A stretch of 34,354 bases of DNA from Streptomyces sp. SID5910 (lineage in GTDB: Bacteria > Actinomycetota > Actinomycetes > Streptomycetales > Streptomycetaceae): the NCBI RefSeq assembly GCF_009862125.1, contig NZ_WWHX01000555.1:1-34354 (forward strand), given 5' to 3'. How positions within the stretch are numbered: position 1 is the first letter of the stretch; the number at the start of each line of letters is the position of its first letter. The notes under the pieces were generated by a model that searched no databases, was not told where the DNA came from, and saw only the letters and a program-made list of their open reading frames with translations. Below, one piece after another: positions 25,910 to 34,354 of the stretch. Made by a program: the position numbers and the translations under genes.

Positions 25910-27163
25910 TCACCGCCCCCCGCGCCTCCTCCGGGCGTCCCTCATCGCCACCGCTGTGCCGGTCAGGCCCGCTGCCAGGACCAGGCCGCCGACTACCACG
26001 TACGTGCCCATGCGGGTGTTGCGTTCCTCGGCCGTTTCGCCGAAGTGGACCGGGGGGACCGCGGGGGCCTCGGCGGGGAGGGCGCCCTTGTCGGGGGCCG
26101 GGGACTCCGGGGGGTTGGCCGGGTCGACGTTCGTGAGGGCCTTGACCGGGTCGATGACGCCCCAGCCGACCAGGCGGTCGTGGCCGGGGATGGAGCGTTC
26201 GGCGGTCTGCTCGATCTGGGCGACGATCTGGGCCGCCGTCCACTTGGGGTACTTGGCCTTCAGGAGCGCGGCCACGCCGGCCACGTACGGGGCGGAGAAG
26301 CTCGTGCCGTTGTCCGAGCAGTGGCCGCCGCCGGGGACCGTGGAGATCATGTCGACGCCGGGGGCCGCCACGCCGATGAACTCGTTCGACTGGGAGAAGG
26401 GGGCGCGTTCGTTGTTGCGGTCGGAGGAGGCCACGGCGAGGACGCCGGCGTAGGACGCCGGGTAGGTGACCTTGATGTTGCCGCCGAGGCCGTCGTTGCC
26501 GGCGGAGGCGACGACCACGACCTGCTTGGCCAGGGCGTAGTCCACCGCCGACTCCAGCGTCTCGCCGGGCGCGACGGCGTTGGCCGTGTCCTGGGAGATG
26601 TTGATGACGTCGGCGCCCGCGTCGACGGCGTACCGGATGGACTGGGCGAGGGTCTTCGCGGTGCCGTTGCCGTCCGCGTCGTTCTGCTTGACGGGGATGA
26701 TCGTGGCCTCGGGGGCCAGGCCGACGAAGCCGGTGCCCTGGGCGGGGCGGGCGGCGATGATGCCGGCCACCCGGGTGCCGTGGCCGACGGTGTCGGTGGT
26801 GCCCTGGGCGTTGCCCCGGTCGATCTCCTCGCCCTTGGAGTTCTTGGCGGGCAGGTAGTTCTTGCCCTTGGAGGCGTCGACGGCGCCGGTGAGTTGCGGG
26901 TTCTTGACGTCGACGCCCGTGTCGATGACGGCGACCTTCACGCCGGTGCCCTTGGACTGCTCCCACAGCGCGTCGAGGTTGACGCGTTGCAGCGACCACG
27001 GCCGGCCCTCGTACTTCTTCGACGGGAACGTGCACTGTCCGCCGTCGTCGGCCCGGGCCTCGGGCGCCGGGAGGGCGCACACCGCCGTCCCCGCGAGGAG
27101 TGCCGCCGCGAGGACGGACGCGGCGGTACGGGGGGTGCTGGTGAAGCGGCTTTCGTGCAGCAT
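25910..27163 (-). CDS. mycP: Type VII secretion-associated serine protease mycosin MycP
   Basis: About 417 residues: signal peptide (hydrophobic about 14-30, cleavage near EARA-DD), S8 domain with D81 (VAVIDTG), H128 (VGHGTRV), N223 (ASAGND) and S288 (NGTSFSAP), a Pro-rich linker, and a C-terminal membrane anchor (about 385-407) ending in an Arg-rich tail. This is the canonical mycosin of the ESX membrane complex, where the protease caps and stabilises the EccB periplasmic part. The start is uncertain: ATG 27161-27163 gives a clean signal peptide with AGGAG twelve bases upstream; GTG 27194-27196 overlaps the eccB stop (GTGA) and would add eleven residues. Either way it is coupled to eccB. It differs clearly from the other mycosin encoded at 18196-19524. 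Confidence 0.93.
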   Translation of the reverse strand: MLHESRFTSTPRTAASVLAAALLAGTAVCALPAPEARADDGGQCTFPSKKYEGRPWSLQRVNLDALWEQSKGTGVKVAVIDTGVDVKNPQLTGAVDASKGKNYLPAKNSKGEEIDRGNAQGTTDTVGHGTRVAGIIAARPAQGTGFVGLAPEATIIPVKQNDADGNGTAKTLAQSIRYAVDAGADVINISQDTANAVAPGETLESAVDYALAKQVVVVASAGNDGLGGNIKVTYPASYAGVLAVASSDRNNERAPFSQSNEFIGVAAPGVDMISTVPGGGHCSDNGTSFSAPYVAGVAALLKAKYPKWTAAQIVAQIEQTAERSIPGHDRLVGWGVIDPVKALTNVDPANPPESPAPDKGALPAEAPAVPPVHFGETAEERNTRMGTYVVVGGLVLAAGLTGTAVAMRDARRRRGGR

Positions 27164-27192
27164 GTCTTCGTCGTTCTCCTGGGGAGCCACCG

Positions 27193-28719
27193 TCACGAGC
27201 CCTGCGGCTGCCGGGCCGCCGCTTCCGACAGGCGGGGGCCGGTGGGCAGGAACGTCGACCAGTTCACCGGTACGGGGGACGGCTTGACCTTCTCGTAGCC
27301 GAGGCGGGTCTGGGCGATCTGCGCCTCGTTGAGCTGCTGTTCGCGTTCCTTGGCGGAGGTGCCGATGCCCTTGTCGTCCGTGGCGCTGTCGTTGTTGGAC
27401 TGGAGGGCGTACCGCAGCCCCGTGTCGGTGACCAGGAAGACGCCGCCCGCGCCGGTCTCGGTGCCCTGGAACTGCCGGTAGAGCTGGCCCGAGCCCGGGG
27501 TGACGTAGGCGCTGGAGGAACCGGTGGGCAGCTGGGCGGGGAAGTCCGTGCCCGACCAGGTGGACAGGGTCGTCGTGCCGCTCTTGCCGTCCACCGAGCG
27601 CAGCACGTTGCAGACGGTGTTGCGGCCGGCGGTGGCGGAGGAGCCGTCGTTGACGGTCTGGGGCCGGTACGACGGCCAGGTGCGCTGTCCGTCGAAGTCG
27701 GTGCTGTCGACGACCGCGCCGGGGCTGACCTGCTGCGCCTCACCGGCCTGTCCGACGCCGACGAGGTCGCCGCTGTTGAGCAGCAGGGTCGCGGTGAACT
27801 CGGAGATGCGCGCCACGGCGCCCTGGAGGACCACGTAGTACTGCATGCGCCGGCCGTCGTAGGCCTTGATGACCATGCCGACCTTGTCGTACTCCCGGAG
27901 CATGTCGGAGGCTCCCGCGTCCGTGCCCGGGGTGCCCTTGACGGCGGGGATGGCGATGGGGTCGCCCTTGTGGAGGGTGTCGAGCCAGTCCTGGGTGACG
28001 CGCTGCGGGGCGCGGCCCTGGGTGTCGAGGGCCTTGAGGACCTCCTTGTCGGACGGGTCCGCCAGCGGGTAGGCGTAGCCGCGCGAGTCGACCACGTACT
28101 GGCTCTTGCCGTCCGGGCCGACGACGTACATCAGCTCGCCGCCGGTGAGCCTGCCCGCGCCCTCCGTCTTGGACCAGTCCTTCCCGCCGAGGACGAACGC
28201 CGCCTTCTGGATGGCCCGGCCGCCCGGTCCGGGGCGTTCGCAGACCGCCCACCGCATGGCCTTCTCGGCCTCTTCGGGCGAGGGAAGGCGGTCGGGGGCG
28301 TAGGGGATGCCGATCGTGGCTCCGTGCGGGGGTTCGCCCCTGTCGAGCACGTCCTCGGCGACGGTGATGACGCTGTCCTTGCTCGGGTCCAGGAGGAGCT
28401 TGGCGGACGCCATGTTGAGGACCGGGTGCAGCTGCGTCTCCCCGCCCGTCTTCAGGACGACGTACCGGGTGGTGGACTCGCTGGCCACGATCACGTGCGC
28501 GCCCGGCTCGTCCCACCCCTTCGGCGCGGTCGGGCTGAACATGCCGATCGCGCCGAACACGGCGAGGACGACCACCCCGACGACGAGGCTCGGCACGACC
28601 GCTCTGAGCGGCTTGGGAGCCCCCTCTTCCGAGCCCGAGGGCGACGGTTGCAGGAAGGACGCGAGAGTGCGGCGCTTCGCGAAGGTGTAGGCGTTCAGTT
28701 CATCGCGCCGTGATGCCAT
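27193..28719 (-). CDS. eccB: Type VII secretion protein EccB
   Basis: A 508-residue ESX membrane-complex protein. It has a short cytoplasmic N-terminus (MASRRDELNAYTFAKRR), one membrane helix (about 41-62) and a large extracytoplasmic domain. The family block LHPVLNMASAKLLL is at 98-110, and two conserved cysteines (C160 and one near 365 in NTVCNVL) probably make the disulfide seen in EccB structures. Length is normal for the family. The product forms the outer-face ring that binds MycP. The ATG at 28719 is preceded by GGGGAGAGAACG, a rather long spacing. Its stop overlaps the possible GTG start of mycP. It is divergent from eccE, with 218 bases between. Confidence 0.95.
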   Translation of the reverse strand: MASRRDELNAYTFAKRRTLASFLQPSPSGSEEGAPKPLRAVVPSLVVGVVVLAVFGAIGMFSPTAPKGWDEPGAHVIVASESTTRYVVLKTGGETQLHPVLNMASAKLLLDPSKDSVITVAEDVLDRGEPPHGATIGIPYAPDRLPSPEEAEKAMRWAVCERPGPGGRAIQKAAFVLGGKDWSKTEGAGRLTGGELMYVVGPDGKSQYVVDSRGYAYPLADPSDKEVLKALDTQGRAPQRVTQDWLDTLHKGDPIAIPAVKGTPGTDAGASDMLREYDKVGMVIKAYDGRRMQYYVVLQGAVARISEFTATLLLNSGDLVGVGQAGEAQQVSPGAVVDSTDFDGQRTWPSYRPQTVNDGSSATAGRNTVCNVLRSVDGKSGTTTLSTWSGTDFPAQLPTGSSSAYVTPGSGQLYRQFQGTETGAGGVFLVTDTGLRYALQSNNDSATDDKGIGTSAKEREQQLNEAQIAQTRLGYEKVKPSPVPVNWSTFLPTGPRLSEAAARQPQGS

Positions 28720-28937
28720 CTGTGTTCGTTCTCTCCCCGTACGAAGCCATGGAGACCGGCGGAGCAGCAGTGCGGAGCACTGGCGGCCGCCCCGTCCCGG
28801 TCGCCTCTGGAACCTCGGCTGTCAGACCCGGCACCTACTATGCCTGTTGCACAGTGGTGCGCGTGGCACGGGTAGGGTGCTGAAGCCTCGCCGCCTGCTG
28901 AGTGCGGTGATTTTCGGGATAGTTCGGGGGTTTTGCA
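28720..28937. other. Divergent eccB-eccE intergenic region
   Basis: 218 bases that must hold promoters for eccB (minus) and eccE (plus). TTGCAC (28854-28859) is followed by TAGGGT on the plus strand, but at 20 bases the spacing is too long, and no better pair is visible on either strand. No gene is supported here. Confidence 0.5.
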
Positions 28938-30320
28938 GTGATGGCTTCCGCACCGCGAACCCGGTCGCGATCGCAATCCGCGGCGCGGCGGGCCAGCGCG
29001 GCGCCGACCACCGGTGGTTCCGCGGCGCCTCGCGGTGCCGCGCCCGCACGCGGCTCCTCGGCCGCCCGTGGTGCGTCGGCCGCTCGGGGGTCCGTCACGC
29101 CGCATCTCCAGGCGCGTTCGGGTCGTGGTGGCTCGTTCGCGTTGCAGCGGCTGGTGATGCTGGAGCTGGCCGCCGCGCTGGTGGTGTGCGGCTGGCTCGT
29201 CGGCCCCGCCGCCCTCGTGCCGGCGGGTGTGGTCGCCGGCATCCTGGCGCTGCTCGCGGTCGTACGCCGGCGGGGGCGCTCCCTGCCGGAGTGGCTGGGC
29301 AGTCAGCTGGCGCTGCGGGCCAGACTCCGCAAGGCCCCGGGGACTCCCCTGCCGGCCGGGGTGGACTCCAGCCTCGTCCCCGCCGTGGAGTGCGAGCCGA
29401 ATCTGCGGACGTACCAGTACAGCCACCGCGACGACCACGACCGGCGCCCGGTGGGCATGGTGGGCGACGGCGGCTTCCTCACCGCCGTCCTCCAGGTCGA
29501 GGCCCACGCCGGTGCGCTGCGCGCCGAGCGCGGGCGTACGCCGCTGCCGCTCGCGCTGGTGCGGGACGTCCTCGACGTGGACGGCATCCGGCTGGAGTCG
29601 GCGCAGGTCGTGGTGCACACGCAGCCCGCGCCCGCGCCCCATCTGCCGCAGCAGTCGGTCGTGGTGACGAACTACGCGCAGCTCCAGGCGGAGACGGTGT
29701 CCCCCGCGGTCCGCATCATGTGGATCGCGCTGAAGCTGGACCCCGAGCTGTGCCCGGAGGCGGTGGCCGCGCGCGGCGGCGGGCTCCTCGGCGCGCAGAA
29801 GTGCCTGGTGCGCTCGGCGGAGCACCTGTCCAGCAGACTGACCGGCGCCGGTTTCCGGGCGAACGTGCTGACGGAGGAGGAGCTGGCCTCCGCGATCGCC
29901 ACCTCGGCGTGCGCCAACCCGATGGTGACCTCCCAGCCCGGCCAGGGCGACACGCCCCGGCGCCGCACCGAGGAGTCCAGCCGCAGCTGGCGCTGCGACA
30001 ACCGGCGGCACACCACCTACTGGGTGCGGCGCTGGCCCCAGCTCGGCGGCTCCGGTGTCTCGCTGCCGCAGTTGGTGGCGCGGTTGACGGCGGTTCCCGC
30101 GCTGGCGACGACGTTCAGTCTGACGCTGGCCCGCAGCGGGCAGCAGGACGTCGCGGTCACCGGGCATCTGCGGGTCACCGGGCGCAGCAGCACCGAGCTG
30201 TCCGACGCGCGCCGGGCCCTGGAGCGTGCCGCGCGTCAGGCGCGGACCGGGATCGTCCGTCTCGACCGTGAGCAACTGCCCGGTGTGCTCGCCACGCTGC
30301 CGCTCGGAGGTGCCCGCTGA
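28938..30320 (+). CDS. eccE: Type VII secretion protein EccE
   Basis: 460 residues. An unusual 60-residue Ala/Arg/Ser/Gly-rich N-terminal extension precedes two adjacent membrane helices (about 73-89 and 91-109), then an RRRGR stop-transfer cluster and a cytoplasmic domain. That domain carries the EccE-type pattern: VGMVGDGGFLTAVLQVE, then LRDVLDVDGIRLESAQVV and the late VTGHLRVTGRS block. EccE sits at the periphery of the ESX complex. The basic, low-complexity N-terminus is probably disordered. The start is GTG 28938, or ATG 28941 directly after it; GGGGG lies seven bases before the GTG. The stop overlaps the next start (TGATG), so the two genes are translationally coupled. Confidence 0.9.
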   Translation: MMASAPRTRSRSQSAARRASAAPTTGGSAAPRGAAPARGSSAARGASAARGSVTPHLQARSGRGGSFALQRLVMLELAAALVVCGWLVGPAALVPAGVVAGILALLAVVRRRGRSLPEWLGSQLALRARLRKAPGTPLPAGVDSSLVPAVECEPNLRTYQYSHRDDHDRRPVGMVGDGGFLTAVLQVEAHAGALRAERGRTPLPLALVRDVLDVDGIRLESAQVVVHTQPAPAPHLPQQSVVVTNYAQLQAETVSPAVRIMWIALKLDPELCPEAVAARGGGLLGAQKCLVRSAEHLSSRLTGAGFRANVLTEEELASAIATSACANPMVTSQPGQGDTPRRRTEESSRSWRCDNRRHTTYWVRRWPQLGGSGVSLPQLVARLTAVPALATTFSLTLARSGQQDVAVTGHLRVTGRSSTELSDARRALERAARQARTGIVRLDREQLPGVLATLPLGGAR

Positions 30321-31093
30321 TGGCCATGACCACGTCGACGACACCCTCCGCCCCCGCCGACGGCGGCCGTCCGGACGGCGGCCTGCGGGAGCGGCTGCGC
30401 ACCGGGTTCGGGCTGCTGGGGCCGCGGCATCCGCGGCACACCCTGTCCCTCTCCCAGATCGACACGCTCGCCCTGCCCGTCGGGGACGACGGTGTCGTGG
30501 TGGGCGTGGACGCCGAGGGACAGCCCGCCGTCCTCGGGGTGAACCGGCCGACGCCGTTCGACATTCTCTTCATCGGCGGTCTGTGGACGGCTCAGGTGCT
30601 GGCGCTGCGCGCGGCGGCGACGGGCGCGCGGGTCACGGTGGAGACCGGCAGACCCGGGCACTGGGCGCAGGTCGTCCAGGCGGTCGGCGGTGGCCAGTCG
30701 GGGATGACGGTGCACGACGTGGGCCGGGTGCCCCCGCAGGGCGCTTCGGCGATGGGGCCGGTCCTGGTGATCCGGGACTGCGGCATGCGGCCTCCGCGCG
30801 GGCGGGTGGCGTCGGCGCCGTGGCAGTCGGTGCTCACGCTGCTGCCGTATCTGAGCCCGGTGGCACCGCGGTTGATGCGTCAGGCGCGGCTGGTGGGTGT
30901 CCAGCGGGTCTCGCCGGACGAGGCGGTGGAGATCGGGCGTGCCGCGCGGCTGCCCCGCGCGGAGTACGAGGCCCTGCCCACGCTCGCCGACGGTGTCACC
31001 CTGTGGTGTACGGAGCGGGACCGGCAGTACGTGATGACGCAGCCGACGGACGCCGAGGTCGGGCTGCTGGGTACGCCGCGACGGATGGACTGA
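30320..31093 (+). CDS. ESX-associated protein of unknown function
   Basis: 257 residues, family not recognised. It is soluble, with no signal peptide. An N-terminal basic/Gly-rich stretch is followed by alternating hydrophobic strands (DTLALPVGDDGVVVGVDAEG, LGVNRPTPFDILFIGGLWTA) and a central segment that looks like an alpha/beta nucleotide- or ligand-binding fold (TGARVTVETGRPGHW, then GPVLVIRDCGM), but without a P-loop. It shares the TGATG junction with eccE, so it probably works with EccE or the complex on the cytoplasmic side. No similarity to a named Ecc or Esp component is evident by eye. Confidence 0.8.
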   Translation: MAMTTSTTPSAPADGGRPDGGLRERLRTGFGLLGPRHPRHTLSLSQIDTLALPVGDDGVVVGVDAEGQPAVLGVNRPTPFDILFIGGLWTAQVLALRAAATGARVTVETGRPGHWAQVVQAVGGGQSGMTVHDVGRVPPQGASAMGPVLVIRDCGMRPPRGRVASAPWQSVLTLLPYLSPVAPRLMRQARLVGVQRVSPDEAVEIGRAARLPRAEYEALPTLADGVTLWCTERDRQYVMTQPTDAEVGLLGTPRRMD

Positions 31094-31219
31094 CCGACCG
31101 CCTTTCGACCGTTTTGGTGTGTCATATCGCCTGTTCCTGCCCGCCGTCGCGACGCGGGATGTCCGGGTCGGCGCCCATCGAGTGCCGGGCGGGGCTGCCG
31201 GGGTGGTGCCTGTGGTGAT

Positions 31220-31225
31220 TAGGCT
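31220..31225 (+). promoter_or_regulatory. Possible -10 box for the EspI-like gene
   Basis: TAGGCT, preceded by GTGAT, about 160 bases before the GTG start. The -35 region is G-rich and does not match. The 291-base spacer 31094-31384 otherwise shows nothing I can name. Confidence 0.2.
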
Positions 31226-31384
31226 GGGTCCCGGCGCGACGCCAGAACCCGTGGACGGGGCGTCGGCGTCCCAGGGGGAGAGCCGGTGGATCGGACGACC
31301 TCGTACGGCCTCGGACAACTGCGAATGACAAGCAAGGGTCGCCCCAGCACGGCGTGAGGGTGCTCGACCACACCAGGAGGAACT

Positions 31385-34354
31385 GTGAGCAGCGACCGGG
31401 ACGGGATCCGCGGGGGCTGGGCGACACCCGGCGATGACCAGCCCGACGCGGAGTCCGCCATCGAGACGACGGGCGAGTTCACCATCGACTACGCCCCGCC
31501 CGCCTGGTACACGCAGAACGCGTCCGGGGACACCGGACAGGGGCAGGGCGCCGGTACGTCGGGGGGCGCCGCGTCTCCTTCTGCTCCGCCCGCTCCGCCC
31601 GCTCCTCCTGCTGCTCAGCCCCCGGCCCAGCCGGCCTCGCCCTACGCGCCTCCCGCGCCGCCCGCGCCGCCCGCCGCCGGGTCGGCTGGGGTGCCCGGAC
31701 TTCCGGTGGGGAGCGGTTTCGAGCCTCAGCAGCCGCCGGTCCAGGCGGCGTCCCACCCGGAGCCGGATCCGGAGCCCGAAGCCCAGCAGCCGGTGCCGGC
31801 GGAGCCGCGGGTCGAGCCCGAGCCCGGCAACGGTGACCTCGAGAGCGGCGCCACCATGCGGTTCTCGGCGGCCGCGCTGAAGCGGGAGTTCGCGGAGCTC
31901 GCCGCCGCGGACGAGGCGCGGCAGGAGGAGGCGCGGCAGCGCGAGGAGCGGGAGAGCGCTGCCGACGAGGCGGTGAGCGCGGGTGAGGCGGCCGACGGTG
32001 AGCCGGTCGCGTCCGAGGCGCCCGCCTCCGACGAGGCCGTATCCGATGCGTCCGCTTCCGACGAGGCCGACGACAGTGCCGGTGAGGACGACGCCACGGC
32101 CGGGTCCGCCGCGGTGGACGAGGACGCCGTGGAGTCCGAGCACACCGAGGGTGCGGACGTCGCGGCCGAGGGGGACGGTTCGGTCGACGACAACGCATCC
32201 GCCGGTGTCCCCGACGCCCCGGACGCACAGGGCGACGTCGAGCCGACCGCGGAGCCCGGTCCGCAGGCCACCGCCCCGCAGGACCCCGCTCCCGCCGACG
32301 TACCTCCCCCCGCGCCGGACGGTGTGCCGCCGCTGCCTCCGTCGTACCCCCCGGCCGCGCCCGCACCGGCGCACCAGTGGCCCGCGCAGCCGGCGCCCGC
32401 CGCCCCGGGACAGCCGGACGTGCCGGCGCAGCAGCCCTCCTTCCAGCCTCAGGCCCCGCAGCCGGCGCCCGCCGCATGGCACGCGCAGGCCGGTGCGCCG
32501 ACGCCGCCCGACCAGGTGCCGGGTCAGCCCGCGGCCCCGGCGGGGTACGGCTTCCCGCAGCAGGGGGCCACTCCCCCGGCGGCGGCCCAGCCCCCGGCGC
32601 CGCAGCAGGGTGCCCCCGCGCCCCAGCAGGGCGGTCCGGGCGCCATGCCCGCCGCCGCCGCCGGTTACGGCTTCCCGCAGCCGGGTGGCTCGGCCCCGCA
32701 GCCCCAGCCCGGTGGTTACGGCTTCCCGCAGACCGGAACCCCCGGTGCCACGCCCCCCGCCGGCTACGGCTTCCCCAACCCGGCCGCGCCGCAGGGCCAG
32801 CAGCCTCCGCAGGGCCAGTCGCAGGGGCAGCCGCAGCAGCCCGGCGTCCCGCACCAGGCGCACCCGATGCCGCCGCAGGCACAGCCCGGCCAGGTCCCGC
32901 AGGCACCACAGCCGCCGCAGGCATCGCAGGCGCCCCAGATCCCGCAGCAGTCGGCGGCCCAGCCCGACCAGCAGCAGCATCAGCACCACCAGCCGCAGCC
33001 CCAGCCCCAGCCGCCGCACCAGGCCGCGCCCCAGCCGCACGCCCAGCAGCCGGCCGATCCTCGGCTCGGTACCGCCTGGCCGCAGCCCATACAGCACGAC
33101 CAGCGGCAGCCCACCAACCCCGGTGCGGCGCCGCTCGGTTACACCGCGGCCGTGGAGCTGTCGTCGGACCGGCTGCTCAACAACAAGCGGCAGAAGGCGA
33201 AGAGCAGCCGCCCCGCGGCCGGCGGTTCGCGGTTCAAGCTGGGCGGGAAGAAGGAGGAGGCCGAGCGGCAGCGGAAGCTGGAGCTGATCCGCACGCCGGT
33301 GCTGTCCTGCTACCGCATCGCCGTCATCAGCCTCAAGGGCGGTGTCGGCAAGACGACCACGACGACCGCGCTGGGGTCCACGCTCGCCACCGAGCGGCAG
33401 GACAAGATCCTCGCGATCGACGCGAACCCGGACGCCGGTACGCTCGGCCGCCGGGTGCGCCGGGAGACCGGGGCCACCATCCGTGACCTCGTCCAGGCGA
33501 TCCCGTACCTCAACTCGTACATGGACATCCGGCGGTTCACCTCCCAGGCGTCGTCCGGGCTGGAGATCATCGCCAACGACGTCGACCCGGCCGTGTCCAC
33601 GACCTTCAACGACGAGGACTACCGGCGCGCGATCGATGTCCTGGGCCGGCAGTACCCGGTCATCCTGACCGACTCCGGTACGGGTCTGCTCTACAGCGCC
33701 ATGCGCGGGGTGCTCGACCTCGCCGACCAGTTGATCATCATCTCGACGCCGTCCGTGGACGGTGCCAGCAGCGCCAGTACGACGCTGGACTGGCTGTCCG
33801 CGCACGGGTACGCCGACCTGGTGTCCCGGTCCATCACCGTGATCTCCGGAGTCCGTGAGACCGGCAAGATGATCAAGGTGGACGACATCGTCGGGCACTT
33901 CCAGACCCGGTGCCGGGGTGTCGTCGTGGTCCCCTTCGACGAGCACCTCGCCGCCGGTGCCGAGGTCGACCTCGACATGATGCGGCCGAAGGTGCGGGAG
34001 GCGTACTTCAACCTCGCGGCGATGGTCGCCGAGGACTTCGTCCGCCACCAGCAGTCGCACGGTCTGTGGACGTCCGACGGCAATCCGCCGCCGGTCGCCG
34101 CGCCGCCCATGCCGGGTTACGAATACCCCGGCCAGGCGATGCCCGGCCAGTCGGCCTACCCGGGCCAGCCGCAGCCAGGCCAGCCGCAGCCGGGCCAGCC
34201 CTACCCGGGGCAGCAGGGCCAGCCGTATCCCGGGCAGCCGCAGCCGTACGGACAGCCTGGGCAGCAGCCGGGCCAGCCGTACCCCCCGCAGACCGGCCAC
34301 GCCCAGCAGCCCGGACAGCCGTACCCGCAGCAGCCCGGCCACCCCCAGCAGCCC
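31385..34354 (+). CDS. EspI-like Pro/Gln-rich protein with ParA/MinD-type ATPase domain (partial, runs off the window)
   Basis: 990 residues are visible without a stop. N-terminus: [17 protein letters not shown] region, then Pro/Ala-rich and strongly acidic stretches, a short coiled segment (about 160-190), and a Pro/Gln-rich zone (about 290-590) with four YGFP repeats (Y388, Y428, Y445, Y461). A basic hinge ([10 protein letters not shown]) precedes the ATPase: deviant Walker A KGGVGKTT at 651-658, switch I DANPD at 679-683, Walker B VILTDSG with D763. The tail from about 915 is PGQP-rich and continues past the edge. The same architecture occurs in ESX-1 EspI (Rv3876), which restrains secretion at low ATP. 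GTG 31385 follows AGGAGG at ideal spacing. Confidence 0.9.
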   Translation, partial: MSSDRDGIRGGWATPGDDQPDAESAIETTGEFTIDYAPPAWYTQNASGDTGQGQGAGTSGGAASPSAPPAPPAPPAAQPPAQPASPYAPPAPPAPPAAGSAGVPGLPVGSGFEPQQPPVQAASHPEPDPEPEAQQPVPAEPRVEPEPGNGDLESGATMRFSAAALKREFAELAAADEARQEEARQREERESAADEAVSAGEAADGEPVASEAPASDEAVSDASASDEADDSAGEDDATAGSAAVDEDAVESEHTEGADVAAEGDGSVDDNASAGVPDAPDAQGDVEPTAEPGPQATAPQDPAPADVPPPAPDGVPPLPPSYPPAAPAPAHQWPAQPAPAAPGQPDVPAQQPSFQPQAPQPAPAAWHAQAGAPTPPDQVPGQPAAPAGYGFPQQGATPPAAAQPPAPQQGAPAPQQGGPGAMPAAAAGYGFPQPGGSAPQPQPGGYGFPQTGTPGATPPAGYGFPNPAAPQGQQPPQGQSQGQPQQPGVPHQAHPMPPQAQPGQVPQAPQPPQASQAPQIPQQSAAQPDQQQHQHHQPQPQPQPPHQAAPQPHAQQPADPRLGTAWPQPIQHDQRQPTNPGAAPLGYTAAVELSSDRLLNNKRQKAKSSRPAAGGSRFKLGGKKEEAERQRKLELIRTPVLSCYRIAVISLKGGVGKTTTTTALGSTLATERQDKILAIDANPDAGTLGRRVRRETGATIRDLVQAIPYLNSYMDIRRFTSQASSGLEIIANDVDPAVSTTFNDEDYRRAIDVLGRQYPVILTDSGTGLLYSAMRGVLDLADQLIIISTPSVDGASSASTTLDWLSAHGYADLVSRSITVISGVRETGKMIKVDDIVGHFQTRCRGVVVVPFDEHLAAGAEVDLDMMRPKVREAYFNLAAMVAEDFVRHQQSHGLWTSDGNPPPVAAPPMPGYEYPGQAMPGQSAYPGQPQPGQPQPGQPYPGQQGQPYPGQPQPYGQPGQQPGQPYPPQTGHAQQPGQPYPQQPGHPQQP
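34128..34354 (+). repeat. PGQP-type repeats at the C-terminus of the EspI-like protein
   Basis: Short in-frame units built on PGQP, PGQPQ and PGQPYP follow one another to the window edge, encoded by near-identical CAGCC/GGCCAG runs. The total length cannot be known from this window. Confidence 0.7.

Noticed and set aside
30236-34342. 1368-codon open frame on the minus strand opposite eccE-end, the unknown gene and the EspI-like gene
   Set aside because: It spans several real genes and an intergenic region, is Arg/Leu/Gly low-complexity, and has no ribosome site or domain. The plus strand has intact Walker motifs.

Overview
The window is chromosomal DNA from a high-GC actinomycete, almost certainly Streptomyces or a very close relative. 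The evidence is strong G/C bias at third codon positions with long stop-free shadow frames on both strands, frequent GTG starts, purine-rich ribosome binding sites, the rpsO-pnp-M16 peptidase-dapB gene order, and a DUF397/BldB-type protein, a family confined to actinomycetes.

Layout. (1) Positions 1-5480, minus strand: a housekeeping run, rpsO, pnp, an M16 zinc peptidase, dapB and a small two-helix membrane protein, with overlapping or near-touching genes and a strong hairpin between rpsO and pnp. (2) 5781-11928: a BldB/DUF397-family gene, then divergent eccD and eccC, the membrane channel and three-ATPase motor of a type VII (ESX/WXG100) secretion system. A set of imperfect direct repeats lies just upstream of eccD. 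(3) 11945-17280, minus: two transmembrane Ser/Thr kinases with extracytoplasmic beta-propellers and one soluble kinase-like protein that has lost its catalytic residues. (4) 17390-18077, minus: two WXG100 proteins followed by a strong hairpin. (5) 18196-21833, minus: a compact three-gene operon (small helical protein, WXG protein with a Pro/Gly/Thr tail, mycosin protease) of visibly different codon use. (6) 22383-25891, plus: a divergent three-gene set (small helical protein, 771-residue WXG protein, membrane-anchored four-cysteine protein). (7) 25910-34354: a second mycosin overlapping eccB, then divergent eccE, an unrecognised ESX-associated gene and an EspI-like Pro/Gln-rich ParA/MinD-type ATPase that runs off the window.

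How it fits together. EccB, EccC, EccD, EccE and a mycosin make up the conserved ESX membrane complex. The WXG100 pair is the likely core substrate. The two other WXG-containing operons look like dedicated substrate or effector modules. No eccA and no genuine PE/PPE genes are visible. The kinases, pseudokinase, EspI-like ATPase and BldB-like protein are candidate regulators tying secretion to envelope signals and development; that link is inferred from position only.

Most unusual points: internal twin-arginine motifs at the membrane anchor of both propeller kinases, a clear pseudokinase beside them, two mycosins in one locus, and two back-to-back WXG operons of unknown function around an intergenic region with operator-like inverted repeats. 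I see no tRNA, rRNA, insertion sequence or CRISPR array.
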